From Pseudomonas sp. S09G 359 (GTDB taxonomy: Bacteria > Pseudomonadota > Gammaproteobacteria > Pseudomonadales > Pseudomonadaceae): 64,000 nucleotides of DNA. A program made the position numbers and the translations under genes. The notes beneath the pieces are model-generated. The model worked only from the letters and a program-made list of their open reading frames with translations, was not told the origin of the DNA and did not search any database. This document shows, one piece after another, positions 37,806 to 47,805 of the stretch; the first letter of the stretch is position 1; each line of letters opens with the position of its first letter. The DNA is taken from the NCBI RefSeq assembly GCF_002843605.1, contig NZ_CP025263.1:1990501-2054500 (forward strand), written 5' to 3'.

Positions 37806-38828
37806 GTGCCCTGGACCCCTCTGAGCGTTGCCCTGTTGCTCGCCGCCACCAGCTTTGCCGCACAGGCTCGCGACTATGCCTACAGCGACGCGCACCTGCA
37901 CTACGTGGATTTTTTCCAGGAAACCGCAGGCATGGATAAATTGCTTAAGGCCATGCAAGAGAATCGCATCGAGCATGTGATGATTTCCGGCATCCCTGTC
38001 GCCAAGAAATGGCACGAAGACGAGCCCAAGCGCCCGCGCTACTACGCCGGCGACGATGCGGATGCCTATTGGTACAGCGCCACTGACGTGATCGTCGCGG
38101 CGGCGGTAAATAAACTGACACCCGAACAGCGCCAGCACTTTCATCCGTTTCTGTCCGGCTTCAACCCCAACGACAAGAACTCCGCGGCCCATATCCAGCG
38201 CATGCTCGACCTCAACCCAGGGCTGTGGCAGGGCATTGGCGAAGTGTTCACCCGCCACGATGACCTGACGGCCCTGACCTCCGGCGACACCCCGCGCGCC
38301 AACAATGAAGCCATGACGCGCATCTATCACCTGGCGGCCGAAAATGACCTGCCGGTGATGCTGCATTCCAATATCACCTCCAAGCGCGAGCGCAACCCGC
38401 TGTACCTGGCGGAGGTGGAGGAGCCGCTGCGCAACCATCCGCACACCCGCTTTATCTGGGCCCACGCGGGTACCAGCAAGGAAATCCATCGCCATCAGGT
38501 GCAGATGGACTTTTTGCTGCCCACCTTGAGCCGCATGCTGGAGGCCTACCCCAATCTTTACATCGACCTGTCCTGGAGCATGCTCACGCCGTACTTACTC
38601 GACGACGCGGGCAAGCCCCGGCCGGAGTGGGTCAAGCTGGTAGAACGCTTCCCGGAGCGCTTTATGCTCGGCTCGGATGTTGTAGGGCGCTTCAACAAGT
38701 TGGGTAAGGAGATGCGCCGGTTTGAGCCCTTCCTCGATGCGTTGCCTGAGGAGGTTGCCCACAAGGTCGCGCAGGACAACTTCCTGGCCATCCTGCCCAA
38801 GGCGCCTCGCGATTTGGGCGCGCGTTGA
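37806..38828 (+). CDS. Secreted amidohydrolase-2 family protein
   Basis: A 340-residue TIM-barrel amidohydrolase with an N-terminal signal peptide (SVALLLAATSFAAQARD), so probably periplasmic. Metal ligands: HxH in SDAHLHYVDF, His in VMLHSN, His in FIWAHAG and Asp in MLGSDVVG. Family members include decarboxylases and lactonases. Periplasmic location is unusual, since most relatives are cytoplasmic. The start is GTG 37806 with GAGGA 6 nt upstream; no other start keeps the signal peptide. Substrate unknown. Confidence 0.8.
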   Translation: MPWTPLSVALLLAATSFAAQARDYAYSDAHLHYVDFFQETAGMDKLLKAMQENRIEHVMISGIPVAKKWHEDEPKRPRYYAGDDADAYWYSATDVIVAAAVNKLTPEQRQHFHPFLSGFNPNDKNSAAHIQRMLDLNPGLWQGIGEVFTRHDDLTALTSGDTPRANNEAMTRIYHLAAENDLPVMLHSNITSKRERNPLYLAEVEEPLRNHPHTRFIWAHAGTSKEIHRHQVQMDFLLPTLSRMLEAYPNLYIDLSWSMLTPYLLDDAGKPRPEWVKLVERFPERFMLGSDVVGRFNKLGKEMRRFEPFLDALPEEVAHKVAQDNFLAILPKAPRDLGAR

Positions 38829-38925
38829 TATCGCGTTTTGGTCTTACGCAAATCGGCTAGCGCGCCGATAACTTTCAAGAGACCTGCTGCAGGTGGATGC
38901 AGCGCTTTTGGAAGGAACCTGTGTA

Positions 38926-40551
38926 ATGAGTATTCGTAGTCTGAATATCGCCCCGCGCGCCGGCCTGGGCTTTGGTGTGTTGGCCTTGATGGTGTTTGCG
39001 CTGGGCGGCTTTGCCCTGTTGCAGATGGCCAATATGCGCCAGCAGTCGGACCAGGTGGAAAACAACTGGTTGCCCAGCGTGATGGCGGTGGGGGAGATGA
39101 GCCAGGACCTGCTGCGGGTGCGCGCGCTGACCTTGCGCCTGCTGCTCAACCGCGAGCCCCAGGCGCTGACGCAGAATGAACAGAAGCTCAACGACCTGAA
39201 AAGTGGCCTGCACCGCGCGCAAACGCTGTACGAAGCGCTGATCGTGCTGCCCGAGGAGCGCACGCTGTTTGATCGCTTCAAGGTCCAGGAGCAGCAGTAC
39301 CTGCAACGTCAGGAGCAGGTCATGGGGTTTTCCCAGGCCAATCAGCTCGACGATGCTATTCGGGTGGTCAATGGCGAGATGAATCAACTGGCCGATGAAA
39401 TGGCCACCACCCTGCGCGAGCTGGTCAGCCTCAACAAAGCCAGTGCCAACCAGGCCGCGAGCCTCGCGCAACGGGTGTTCAGCGAGTCGCGCAGTTGGGT
39501 GGTCGGCATGATTGTGCTGACTGCGCTGATCACCATCGGCCTGGCGGTATGGCTGACCCGCAGTATTGTGTTGCCGCTGGCCCAGTCACTGAAAGTGGCC
39601 CAGGGCGTCGCCAGTGGCGACCTGACCGGCGAGATCAGTGTCACTGGCAATGATGAGCCGGCGCGCTTGCAGCAGGCGCTCAAGGGCATGCAGGAAAACC
39701 TGCGCGACACCATCCGGCGTATCTCTGAGTCGTCGAACCAGCTGGCATCGGCCTCCGAGGAACTCAGCTGCGTGACCGAGGACGCCACCCGTGGCCTGCA
39801 TCAGCAAAACCAGGAAATCGAACAGGCCGCCACGGCGGTCAACCAGATGACGGCGGCGGTGGAAGAGGTGGCGAGCAATGCAGTGGCCACGTCCCAGGCG
39901 TCCCGTGAGTCGGACCGCATTGCCCAGCGTGGGCGTGAGCAAGTGCAGCAGACGGTGGTGTCGATCGAAGCGCTGGCTGACGATGTGACCGCCAATGCCA
40001 CCGAGGTCGGGGATCTGGCGCAGAAGGTCTATGGCATCAGCAAAGTGCTGGATGTGATCCGCTCGATTGCCGAGCAGACCAATCTGCTGGCGCTGAACGC
40101 CGCCATCGAGGCGGCGCGTGCCGGGGATGCCGGGCGCGGTTTTGCGGTGGTGGCCGATGAGGTGCGCGCGCTGGCCCATCGCACGCAGCAGTCGACCCAG
40201 GAAATCGAGCAGATGATCAGCGGCATCCAGCAGGGCACCGACCAGGCCGTCAGCTCGATGCAGCAGAGCAACACGCGCGCACGTTCCACCCTGGATATCG
40301 CCAAATCGGCGGGGCTGGCGCTGGAGGAAATTGCCTCGGCGTTTACCTTGATCAATGAGCGCAACCTGGTGATCGCCAGTGCGTCGGAGCAACAAGCGGC
40401 GGTGGCGCGGGAGGTGGATCGCAATTTGATGAATATTCGTGATCTGGCGCATCAGACGTCGACCGGGGCGAATCAGACCAGTGCGGCGAGCCACGAGTTG
40501 TCGCGGTTGGCGGTGGATTTGAATTCGATGGTGGCGCGGTTTTCGGTGTAG
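38926..40551 (+). CDS. Methyl-accepting chemotaxis protein with four-helix-bundle sensor
   Basis: A 541-residue chemoreceptor. TM1 about 12-34; periplasmic helical domain about 35-190, of four-helix-bundle size; TM2 about 191-213; HAMP about 214-265; signalling domain 270-541 with the hairpin tip around [21 protein letters not shown]. There is no C-terminal CheR-tethering pentapeptide. ATG 38926 follows GGAAGGAAC. The ligand is unknown. In P. aeruginosa a transducer gene (PA1608, from memory) sits in the same spot beside fabB. Confidence 0.92.
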   Translation: MSIRSLNIAPRAGLGFGVLALMVFALGGFALLQMANMRQQSDQVENNWLPSVMAVGEMSQDLLRVRALTLRLLLNREPQALTQNEQKLNDLKSGLHRAQTLYEALIVLPEERTLFDRFKVQEQQYLQRQEQVMGFSQANQLDDAIRVVNGEMNQLADEMATTLRELVSLNKASANQAASLAQRVFSESRSWVVGMIVLTALITIGLAVWLTRSIVLPLAQSLKVAQGVASGDLTGEISVTGNDEPARLQQALKGMQENLRDTIRRISESSNQLASASEELSCVTEDATRGLHQQNQEIEQAATAVNQMTAAVEEVASNAVATSQASRESDRIAQRGREQVQQTVVSIEALADDVTANATEVGDLAQKVYGISKVLDVIRSIAEQTNLLALNAAIEAARAGDAGRGFAVVADEVRALAHRTQQSTQEIEQMISGIQQGTDQAVSSMQQSNTRARSTLDIAKSAGLALEEIASAFTLINERNLVIASASEQQAAVAREVDRNLMNIRDLAHQTSTGANQTSAASHELSRLAVDLNSMVARFSV

Positions 40552-40609
40552 GGCTGGGGGCCGAGTTGCCCCCGATACAGGCGACTCCGTCCTGATTTCA
40601 GTCACCCAC

Positions 40610-40640
40610 AAAAAAGCCCCGAACCAGTCGGGGCTTTTTT
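40610..40640. terminator. Bidirectional terminator, chemoreceptor / fabB
   Basis: Stem AAAAAAGCCCCGA / TCGGGGCTTTTTT with a 5-nt loop, serving both convergent genes. Confidence 0.92.
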
Positions 40641-40660
40641 ATGCGCTCAAGCTACAGGCC

Positions 40661-41881
40661 TTACTTGCCCTGCCAGCGTTTCAGCACCAGGGTGGCGTTA
40701 GTGCCACCAAAGCCGAAGCTGTTGCTCATCACGGTGTCGATCTTGGCGTTTTCAACGGTCTTGGTCAGGATCGGCATATCAGCCACAACCGGATCAATCT
40801 CGTCGATGTTGGCCGAGCCGGCCATGAAGTTGCCTTCCATCATCAGCAGGCAGTAGATCGCTTCGTGAACGCCAGCGGCGCCCAGGGAGTGACCGGACAG
40901 GCTCTTGGTAGAGCTGATGGCCGGAGCCTTGTCGCCGAATACCGCACGCACACCTTCCATTTCCTTGGCGTCGCCGACCGGAGTCGAGGTGCCGTGGGTG
41001 TTCAGGTAGTCGATTGGGGTATCAACGGTGGACATGGCCATCTGCATGCAACGGATGGCGCCTTCGCCGCTTGGGGCAACCATGTCGTAGCCATCGGAAG
41101 TAGCGCCGTAGCCGACGATTTCCGCGTAGATCTTGGCACCACGGGCCAGAGCGTGTTCCAGCTCCTCGACCACCACCATGCCGCCACCGCCGGCGATGAC
41201 GAAACCGTCACGCTTGGCGTCGTAGGCGCGGGAGGCTTTTTCCGGGGTTTCGTTGTATTGGGTGGACAGCGCGCCCATGGCGTCGAACAGGAACGATTGG
41301 CTCCAATGCTCTTCTTCACCGCCGCCGGCGAATACGATGTCCTGCTTGCCCAGCTGGATCTGCTCAACGGCAGTACCGATGCAGTGAGCACTGGTGGCGC
41401 ATGCGGAGGAGATCGAGTAGTTCACGCCCTTGATCTGGAACGGCGTGGCCAGGCAGGCCGAAACGGTGCTGCCCATGGTCCGCGTTACACGGTACGGGCC
41501 AACGCGCTTCACGCCTTTTTCGCGCAGGATGTCCAGCGCTTCCATCTGGTTCAGGGTGGATGCGCCGCCCGAGCCGGCGATCAGGCCGGTGCGTACGTTC
41601 GATACCTGGTCGTCGCTCAGGCCGGAGTCGGCGATGGCGTCTTTCATGGCCAGGTAGGCGTAGGCGGCAGCGTGGCCGACGAAGCGATAGATCTTGCGAT
41701 CGATCAGTTCTTCGAGGGGCAGGTCGATGGAGCCGGAAACCTGGCTACGCAGACCCATTTCGGCATATTCCGGGTTGAAGCGGATGCCAGGGCGACTTGC
41801 ACGCAGGTTAGCGGTGACGGTCTCTTTGTCATTGCCCAGGCAAGAAACGATGCCCAGACCAGTGATAACGACGCGGCGCAT
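40661..41881 (-). CDS. fabB: Beta-ketoacyl-ACP synthase I
   Basis: A 406-residue KAS I. Catalytic Cys in [12 protein letters not shown], His in [11 protein letters not shown] and His in [12 protein letters not shown] make the C-H-H triad. It elongates the cis-unsaturated intermediates made by FabA and is essential for unsaturated fatty acids. It lies 11 nt after fabA with GGG-type ribosome site, forming the fabA-fabB operon. Confidence 0.97.
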   Translation of the reverse strand: MRRVVITGLGIVSCLGNDKETVTANLRASRPGIRFNPEYAEMGLRSQVSGSIDLPLEELIDRKIYRFVGHAAAYAYLAMKDAIADSGLSDDQVSNVRTGLIAGSGGASTLNQMEALDILREKGVKRVGPYRVTRTMGSTVSACLATPFQIKGVNYSISSACATSAHCIGTAVEQIQLGKQDIVFAGGGEEEHWSQSFLFDAMGALSTQYNETPEKASRAYDAKRDGFVIAGGGGMVVVEELEHALARGAKIYAEIVGYGATSDGYDMVAPSGEGAIRCMQMAMSTVDTPIDYLNTHGTSTPVGDAKEMEGVRAVFGDKAPAISSTKSLSGHSLGAAGVHEAIYCLLMMEGNFMAGSANIDEIDPVVADMPILTKTVENAKIDTVMSNSFGFGGTNATLVLKRWQGK

Positions 41882-41892
41882 GCGGATAACCC

Positions 41893-42408
41893 TTAAAAGT
41901 TGTCAGTGGAAGTGAATACGCCAACCCGAAGGCCTTCGGCAGTATAGATCTCGCGACCGTCGACGCTCACCGAACCATCGGCGATGGCGAGGTTCAGCTT
42001 GCCCTTGAGGACGCGCTTGATTTGAATGTTGTAGGTGACTTTCTTGGCGGTCGGCAAGACCTGGCCAAAGAACTTCACTTCGCCCGAACCCAGGGCGCGG
42101 CCACGGCCCGGCAGGCCTTGCCAGCCGAGGAAGAAACCGACCAACTGCCACATGGCGTCGAGGCCCAGGCAGCCCGGCATCACAGGGTCGCCTTCGAAAT
42201 GGCAGGCGAAGAACCACAGGTCCGGGGTGATATCCAGCTCGGCGACCAATTCACCTTTGCCGTACTTGCCACCCTCTTCGCTGATATGGGTGATGCGATC
42301 CACCATCAGCATGTTCGGGGCGGGCAGTTGCGCGTTACCTGGGCCGAACAGCTCACCGCGACTGCAGCGCAGCAGGTCTTCCCGAGTAAAGGCGTTTTGT
42401 TTGGTCAT
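41893..42408 (-). CDS. fabA: Beta-hydroxydecanoyl-ACP dehydratase/isomerase
   Basis: A 171-residue hotdog dehydratase. Catalytic His in [22 protein letters not shown] and the Asp in GLDAMWQ are present. It dehydrates 3-hydroxydecanoyl-ACP and isomerises trans-2 to cis-3-decenoyl-ACP, the branch point for unsaturated fatty acids. It is first in fabA-fabB. A near-palindromic AGTGAACAAGTGTACATT box lies 134 bp upstream of the ATG, so control by a DesT/FabR-type TetR repressor is probable. GAGGAG precedes the ATG. Confidence 0.97.
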   Translation of the reverse strand: MTKQNAFTREDLLRCSRGELFGPGNAQLPAPNMLMVDRITHISEEGGKYGKGELVAELDITPDLWFFACHFEGDPVMPGCLGLDAMWQLVGFFLGWQGLPGRGRALGSGEVKFFGQVLPTAKKVTYNIQIKRVLKGKLNLAIADGSVSVDGREIYTAEGLRVGVFTSTDNF

Positions 42409-42541
42409 GCGAGCTCCTCAATAATCCCATGCGGCAGGGTAGGGCAAATCTTCCCGAACCGAATGAAGCGTTCATGCCTCATGTCGGCAGCCTACACATA
42501 GACTATTGCGTTGTAGTGAAAGTCACAGCGTTAAGGTACTG

Positions 42542-42559
42542 AATGTACACTTGTTCACT
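42542..42559 (-). promoter_or_regulatory. DesT/FabR-like operator upstream of fabA
   Basis: Minus-strand AGTGAACAAGTGTACATT, an imperfect palindrome (AGTGAACAA versus AATGTACAC). It matches the style of the operators bound by FabR in enterics and DesT in Pseudomonas upstream of fabA. Binding is inferred from position and sequence. Confidence 0.5.
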
Positions 42560-42657
42560 GAAATTTTAAACCGGGCCTGTTTATCAGCCCGTTCGGGTGC
42601 CTAAGACTGCCGCACTTTCGTCTTTCACGCCAGTCGGAGTTGGCTGATGGCGCGGCG

Positions 42658-44559
42658 CTACTGCACCCAACGCTGCAGTATTTGCTGCAAATCCGTACGT
42701 TTGAACGGCTTGGCCAGGTAATCGTTCATACCCGCTGCCAGGCAGGCTTCGCGGTCGCCCTGCAAGGCATTGGCGGTAAGGGCGATGATCGGCAGGTCGG
42801 CGCACCCCGGCAACTGGCGGATCTGCCGGGTGGCTTCATAGCCGTCGATCAGCGGTAGCCGGCAATCCATCAGGATCGCGGTGAAAATCAGGCTTTCAGC
42901 GCTGCGGATCGCCTCGGCGCCATCGGTCGCCAGGCTCACTTCAAAGCCCAGGCTGCGCAGCATGGCCTCGACCACAGTGCGGTTGACCGGGTTGTCTTCG
43001 ACCAGCAGCACCTGGCGGCCGTCACCCGCGCCGGTTTTGCCTTCAGCGTTGCTGGCGATGTCCGGCACACTGTGCTGATCGATGGCCAGCGGGATTTCCA
43101 GGGTAAATACCGAGCCGCGACCTTCTTCGCTTTGGGCGCGCAGCGTGCCGCCCATGCGTTCGGCCAGAGTGCGGGCGATGGGCAGGCCCAGGCCGGTGCC
43201 GCCGTAACGTCTTGAAATGGAACTGTCAGCTTGCTGGAACGCATCAAACATTAATTCCAGGCGTTCGGCGGAAATCCCGATGCCGCTGTCGCGCACGGTG
43301 CAGGTGAACCACACCAGCTCATGGTCGAGGGTCTGCCACTGCGGTTCGACGCTGACGGTGCCGTGCTCGGTGAACTTCAATGCATTGCCGATCAGGTTCA
43401 CCAGGATCTGGCGGATACGCGTCGGGTCGCCCTGCACCCGCAAGGCGCCCAGGCCCTGCGGAATCGGCAGCGTGAGCGTCAGCCCGCGTTGTTGGGCGCT
43501 GTGCTGGAAGGCCTGGGCGCAACTGCTGATCAGGTCGGCCAGGTTGAACGGGATATGTTCCAGCTCCAGGGCTGCGCGTTCGATGCGCGAGAAGTCGAGA
43601 ATGTCGTTGATGACCTTGAGCAGATGCTCGGTGGACTCAGAGGCCAGCGCCGCGTATTCGGTCTGTTCCTCGGTCATCTCGGTGGTTTCCAGCAGTTGCA
43701 GCATGCCCAGTACGCCGTTCATCGGCGTGCGCAGTTCGTGGCTCATCATCGCCAGGAAGTCCGATTTGGCACTGTTCGCCCGTTCGGCTTCCTCGCGGGT
43801 CTCGATCAACTGGGCCATGGCCTGCTGCTGTTCGCGGCTGGCCTGGTTGAGGCCCTCGGCAAGGTTGTTGATATGCCGCGAAAGGTCGCCCAGCTCCGAG
43901 TCATCCACAATCGGCAGCGGTGTCTTGTAGTCGCCTTGCTGGATGGCTTTTACCGCATGGCCCATGGCGCTGATCGGCTGCGACAGGCTGGCGGCCAGGC
44001 GCCGCGCGAGCAGGAACGTGAACAGCAGGGCGAACAACGCCAAGATGCCGGCCTTGAACAGGATTTCCTGCTGGCGCTGGCTGAACGCGTCGTTGGACAT
44101 GCCGACGATCACTCGCCCCAGGTAGTCAGCCCGGGGCGCCTTGGGTTCGTTGAGGTTGTCCTGGAAAAAGTCATTGCCCAACTGGATGTGCTGCAAGCGG
44201 ATCGGCGCCTGGAAGACTTTCACCGACAGCGAGCGGTCATGTGTCTCCGAGGGTTGCTCGACATACACCAGAATGTTCTCGCTGCTGTCCTGAATCTCCA
44301 GGAAACGCACATGGGGCGTGGCCAGCGTGGCGCGCAGCAGGCTGTCGAGCACGTCGTTGTTGCCGGAGATCACGCCGTATTCGGTAGCGGGCGCCAGTTG
44401 GTTGGCGATCAGCTGGCCGGTGTGGTCCAGTTCCTGGCGCAAGTCCTGGATACGCACGAAGGTAAAGAAGCTGATCAACAGCAACGTCAGCAACAGTGCC
44501 GGGCCCAGGGTGATGAGCTGGGTGCGGGTGTTGATGTCCCAACGACGACGCAAGGTCAT
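42658..44559 (-). CDS. Hybrid histidine kinase with attached receiver (PA1611-type)
   Basis: A 633-residue sensor. TM1 about 16-37; a periplasmic sensor domain about 38-165 resembling the GacS/BarA or CHASE8 type (GQLIANQLAPATEYGVISGN); TM2 about 170-190; HAMP; HisKA with H-box FLAMMSHELRTPMNGVLGML; ATPase with NLIGNALKFT, DSGIGIS and GGTGLGLPIA; C-terminal receiver with phospho-Asp in AILMDCRLPLIDGYEA and Lys in DYLAKPF. No Hpt domain is fused, so a separate Hpt partner is needed. In P. aeruginosa the hybrid kinase beside fabA is PA1611, which contacts RetS and the HptB branch. ATG 44559 overlaps the upstream gene's stop by 4 nt. Confidence 0.9.
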   Translation of the reverse strand: MTLRRRWDINTRTQLITLGPALLLTLLLISFFTFVRIQDLRQELDHTGQLIANQLAPATEYGVISGNNDVLDSLLRATLATPHVRFLEIQDSSENILVYVEQPSETHDRSLSVKVFQAPIRLQHIQLGNDFFQDNLNEPKAPRADYLGRVIVGMSNDAFSQRQQEILFKAGILALFALLFTFLLARRLAASLSQPISAMGHAVKAIQQGDYKTPLPIVDDSELGDLSRHINNLAEGLNQASREQQQAMAQLIETREEAERANSAKSDFLAMMSHELRTPMNGVLGMLQLLETTEMTEEQTEYAALASESTEHLLKVINDILDFSRIERAALELEHIPFNLADLISSCAQAFQHSAQQRGLTLTLPIPQGLGALRVQGDPTRIRQILVNLIGNALKFTEHGTVSVEPQWQTLDHELVWFTCTVRDSGIGISAERLELMFDAFQQADSSISRRYGGTGLGLPIARTLAERMGGTLRAQSEEGRGSVFTLEIPLAIDQHSVPDIASNAEGKTGAGDGRQVLLVEDNPVNRTVVEAMLRSLGFEVSLATDGAEAIRSAESLIFTAILMDCRLPLIDGYEATRQIRQLPGCADLPIIALTANALQGDREACLAAGMNDYLAKPFKRTDLQQILQRWVQ

Positions 44560-45488
44560 GGGTGTTGTTCTCCTTCGGCCAATCGGGCGGCGACGCTGGC
44601 TTCGTCCACCTGTTCGATCCCCAGTGAGCGTGCGACTTGCGGGTTGCCCACGACTTTGAAGTGTTTTGGGTACAACGTGCGCGGCCAATTGGCGGGCGGC
44701 TGGTCAAGCATATGATCGAGCACGGTCAGCCAGTCGGCCTGGTCGCTGTAGGTGCTGGCCAGGCTCCCGGCCCGCACGAACCCGGCATTCGGGCCCACCA
44801 GCGGCAATTGCTGGGCGTAGCTGCTCAGCAGCAGGTTCTTGGCGGTTTTCGGGTTGTACAGCTGCGGGTCGTCGAGGCCGAGCAAGACGTCGCTGTTCCT
44901 GAACAGGCTTTGCAGCGCGCGGCTGTCATTGGTGTTGTCCCAGCGCTGCGGCACGATTTCCAGCTCCAGTGCTTGTGCGTGTTGGCGCAGCTCGGGCAGC
45001 AGGAATTCACTCTCGGCGCCGTAGAGCACGCCGATGCGCCGAGCTTGCGGGAGGATGCTGGCGATCAGGCGCAACTGGCGCTCCAGTGGTGGGTCGCTCC
45101 ACAGCAGGCTGATGCGCGCGTGCTGTGCATTGCTGCCCAGGCGTTCATGGGCCTGCAAGCGGCTGATGCGCAATACCAGGGTCGGTGGCCCCTGGGTATC
45201 CTGCAGGCGCCAATCGAGGCCGGGCAGGTCGAGCAGGATCAGGCGCGTGTTGGCGGGCAGGCGGTTGGGGGCCGGCAGGTCCTTGAGCGGGGTAAACGTA
45301 ACGCGGTCGTCAGGGCGTTGCTCGGCCAGGGCCTGGGTAAATGCGCGCACCCCGGCGCTGTCTTCGGCGGCGGTCAGCAGGATCTCGGCGGCCCATGCCG
45401 GGGGCGCCAGCAGCAGGCAGGCGAGCAGCACGCCGCGTCGCCAGAGCGTGTAGATAAAGAAGAAGGTCATCCGTGACGAGTTGCCCAT
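44556..45488 (-). CDS. Periplasmic ABC-type binding-protein-like protein, middle gene of the sensor operon
   Basis: A 310-residue protein with a signal peptide (LLACLLLAPPAWAAE). It has two Rossmann-like halves with LPQARRIGVLYGAESEFLLP and LGLDDPQLYNP, resembling the TrpX-type (PF04392) ABC substrate-binding proteins. No permease or ATPase genes are nearby. Instead it is 1 nt downstream of a TonB-dependent receptor and overlaps the hybrid kinase by 4 nt, so it probably hands a ligand from the outer-membrane receptor to the kinase sensor. An alternative start at 45470 is possible. Ligand unknown. Confidence 0.78.
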   Translation of the reverse strand: MGNSSRMTFFFIYTLWRRGVLLACLLLAPPAWAAEILLTAAEDSAGVRAFTQALAEQRPDDRVTFTPLKDLPAPNRLPANTRLILLDLPGLDWRLQDTQGPPTLVLRISRLQAHERLGSNAQHARISLLWSDPPLERQLRLIASILPQARRIGVLYGAESEFLLPELRQHAQALELEIVPQRWDNTNDSRALQSLFRNSDVLLGLDDPQLYNPKTAKNLLLSSYAQQLPLVGPNAGFVRAGSLASTYSDQADWLTVLDHMLDQPPANWPRTLYPKHFKVVGNPQVARSLGIEQVDEASVAARLAEGEQHP

Positions 45489-45489
45489 G

Positions 45490-47610
45490 TCAGAACTCTA
45501 ACTCCGCGCTGAAGTAGAGGACGTGGCGGTGGTCGTAATTGTTATCGGCCCAAGTGGTGGGCTGATTGTCGAGACGTTGTTGCAACATGCCGGCCAGCTC
45601 CACGTTGGCTTTGCCCAGGGCAATGCGCTTGGCCACCCGCAGGTCGACCCGTTCGAAGCGATATCTATTGAGTGCGTCGTCACCATAGTAAAACAGCGCG
45701 CTGGACCACCCTTGGCCCCACTCGCGCAACCAGCCGGCGGAGCCACTGTTACGCGCGGTTTGCGCTTTGTCCAGTGGATTGCTGGAAGTGGCGTCTACAT
45801 ACGCGTAAGTCAGCCGTAGGCGGTCGGCGTTGCTCATGCGCCAGTCGAACTGGGTTTCGGCACCGGTAAACCGTGAGCTGTTGGCGTTGCTGGCAATGTA
45901 TTGGTTATTGCGCAGGGGTGAACTGATCATGTCGGTGATTTCGTCATAGAACAGTTTCACGTCCATGTTCAGGCCGATATCGGCAAAAAAACCGTTGTAG
46001 CCCAATTCCCGCGAGCGCATCAGTTCTTTGTCGAGGTTGCCCGGGCCGCGCGTCTTCACGAAGTACTGCCCGGAACTCTGCCCGAAGGTCGGGGAGCTGA
46101 GGTTGGTGACGCGGTAGCTCCAGTTGACATTGTTTTCGAACATGTCCGGCGAACGGATCGCCTCGGAATACACCGCGCGCAGGCCGTGGCGCGGGTTGAT
46201 CAAGTAGTTCACCGCCACCCGTGGCGTCAGCGAATTACCGCTCAAGTGCGTGTCTTCATACATCGCGCCGCCTTGCAGCAGCCAGTGCTCGCTGGCGCGC
46301 CATTCCAGCTGGCCGAACAGGCGCCAGGTGGTGTCGTCCAGGGTGCCGTCGAAGTAGGTGTCGGAGTCGGCGCGGTCGTAGCGGTAGTTCATGCCACTGA
46401 CCAGGCGCAGGCTGTCGGACAGGCTGAGGGTGTCCTGGACCTCCAGGTCGTAGCGGCTTTCGCGGGTGCTCTGGTCGATGTCACCGCACACGCTCTGGTT
46501 GGCGCCATTGCGCCATTGGTCCAGCACGGTGTTGGCCAAGGCTTGCTCAGCGGCGCTGCCCGGTGGCGCGGTGCCCTGGCTGTAGGTGTCCATATGCCGG
46601 GCCAGCAATTCGGCGTAATTGGGGTTCATCTGCCACAACTGGGTCAGCTCGGGGCTGAACGAGACCTTGGCATCGCAGGCCTTCCAGATTTGCCGGCGGT
46701 CCCACTGTTGGGCCGAACCCTGGACATACAGGCTGTGCTCGGGGTTGAACTCGATGTTCCAGCGCAGCGAGCCGGCATAGTCCTTGGCCGTGACGTCGGA
46801 GTTATCGCCGCCTTCGGTAATCCCGGCAAATACTGGAGTGTAGGTATACGGGCGTTGGTTGGTGCCTTCCTTGGCATCCAGTTGCAGGTCGATGCTCTGC
46901 TGCGTGTTCAGCGTCTGGCTTACCGCCAGGCTGAAGCGGCTGAGGCGGCGACTGTCACGGCGGTCGGCGCCGGCGGCGTCGCTGTCGAAGCCATCATCCT
47001 GCTGCCCGGACAGGGACAGGCGCAGGTCGCCGGTTTCCCAGCCCGCGCCCTGGCTGGCATAGAAGTCATTGATGCCGCGTTCGCCGCGCACCACCTTCAC
47101 CCGCGAGCCCTGGCTGTTGGCCGGCGAGCGCGTGAGGATATTGACCACCGCCATCAACGCGTTGGCGCCATAGCTGACGGTGTTGGGGCCACGGAACACT
47201 TCGATGCGTTCGATATCTTCCATGGCCACCGGGATGTCACTCCAGTCCACGGTGGCCAAGCCCGCGCGGTACACCGAGCGGCCGTCGATTAACACTTGCA
47301 TGCGCCGCGCATCGCTGGCGCTGGTGCCGTGGTAGTTCACCGCGGCCTGGTTGCCGGTGGTGTAGCCGACCATCATCCCCGGCACCAGGCGCAGCAGTTC
47401 ACTGATGTCCCGCGCGCCGCTGGCTTTGATCAGCTCGCGGTCGATCACGGTCATGCTGCCGGGCACGGCGGCGGCCGATTGCTTGAGGCGCGTGGCGGTC
47501 AATACTTGCGGCAGCGGCTGGCTGTCGAGGAACAGGTCGTCGGCGTAAACCGCGCCGCAGCACAACAGCATCAACAACAGAGATGAGCGGGGAGGAGGGC
47601 CCAAATACAC
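45490..47610 (-). CDS. TonB-dependent outer-membrane receptor, first gene of the sensor operon
   Basis: A 706-residue receptor. Signal peptide ends ...CCGAVYADD; plug domain about 30-165 (LPQVLTATRLKQSAAAVPGS, IDRELIKASGARDISELLRL, RIEVFRGPNTVSYG); 22-strand barrel to the C-terminal Phe in YFSAELEF. No N-terminal signalling extension of the FecA type exists, so it does not feed an ECF sigma factor. The BtuB/FepA-like plug fits a vitamin, siderophore or aromatic ligand, undetermined here. It is followed at once by a binding protein and a hybrid kinase. Start is uncertain; Met14 is possible. Confidence 0.88.
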   Translation of the reverse strand: MYLGPPPRSSLLLMLLCCGAVYADDLFLDSQPLPQVLTATRLKQSAAAVPGSMTVIDRELIKASGARDISELLRLVPGMMVGYTTGNQAAVNYHGTSASDARRMQVLIDGRSVYRAGLATVDWSDIPVAMEDIERIEVFRGPNTVSYGANALMAVVNILTRSPANSQGSRVKVVRGERGINDFYASQGAGWETGDLRLSLSGQQDDGFDSDAAGADRRDSRRLSRFSLAVSQTLNTQQSIDLQLDAKEGTNQRPYTYTPVFAGITEGGDNSDVTAKDYAGSLRWNIEFNPEHSLYVQGSAQQWDRRQIWKACDAKVSFSPELTQLWQMNPNYAELLARHMDTYSQGTAPPGSAAEQALANTVLDQWRNGANQSVCGDIDQSTRESRYDLEVQDTLSLSDSLRLVSGMNYRYDRADSDTYFDGTLDDTTWRLFGQLEWRASEHWLLQGGAMYEDTHLSGNSLTPRVAVNYLINPRHGLRAVYSEAIRSPDMFENNVNWSYRVTNLSSPTFGQSSGQYFVKTRGPGNLDKELMRSRELGYNGFFADIGLNMDVKLFYDEITDMISSPLRNNQYIASNANSSRFTGAETQFDWRMSNADRLRLTYAYVDATSSNPLDKAQTARNSGSAGWLREWGQGWSSALFYYGDDALNRYRFERVDLRVAKRIALGKANVELAGMLQQRLDNQPTTWADNNYDHRHVLYFSAELEF

Positions 47611-47805
47611 GGCACGGCCTTGATAATTACGGATAGCCGCCCATGTTAACTGAGGCAGGGCCTTTTGCCAGTCGTTGGCCCTGCAATTACTTTACACAAA
47701 CGTCGCATTTTCCGACAAACCGACGAATTGATACGGGGGCTGGCCGCAAGCGGGTCGCTCCGTATAATGCCGCCATCGCCACTGGTATGGATTAACGGAT
47801 TGCAT

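Noticed and set aside
40559..40582. REP-like GGGGGCCGAGTTGCCCCCGA after the chemoreceptor
   Set aside because: Only a degraded half of the core remains; not enough to list as an element.
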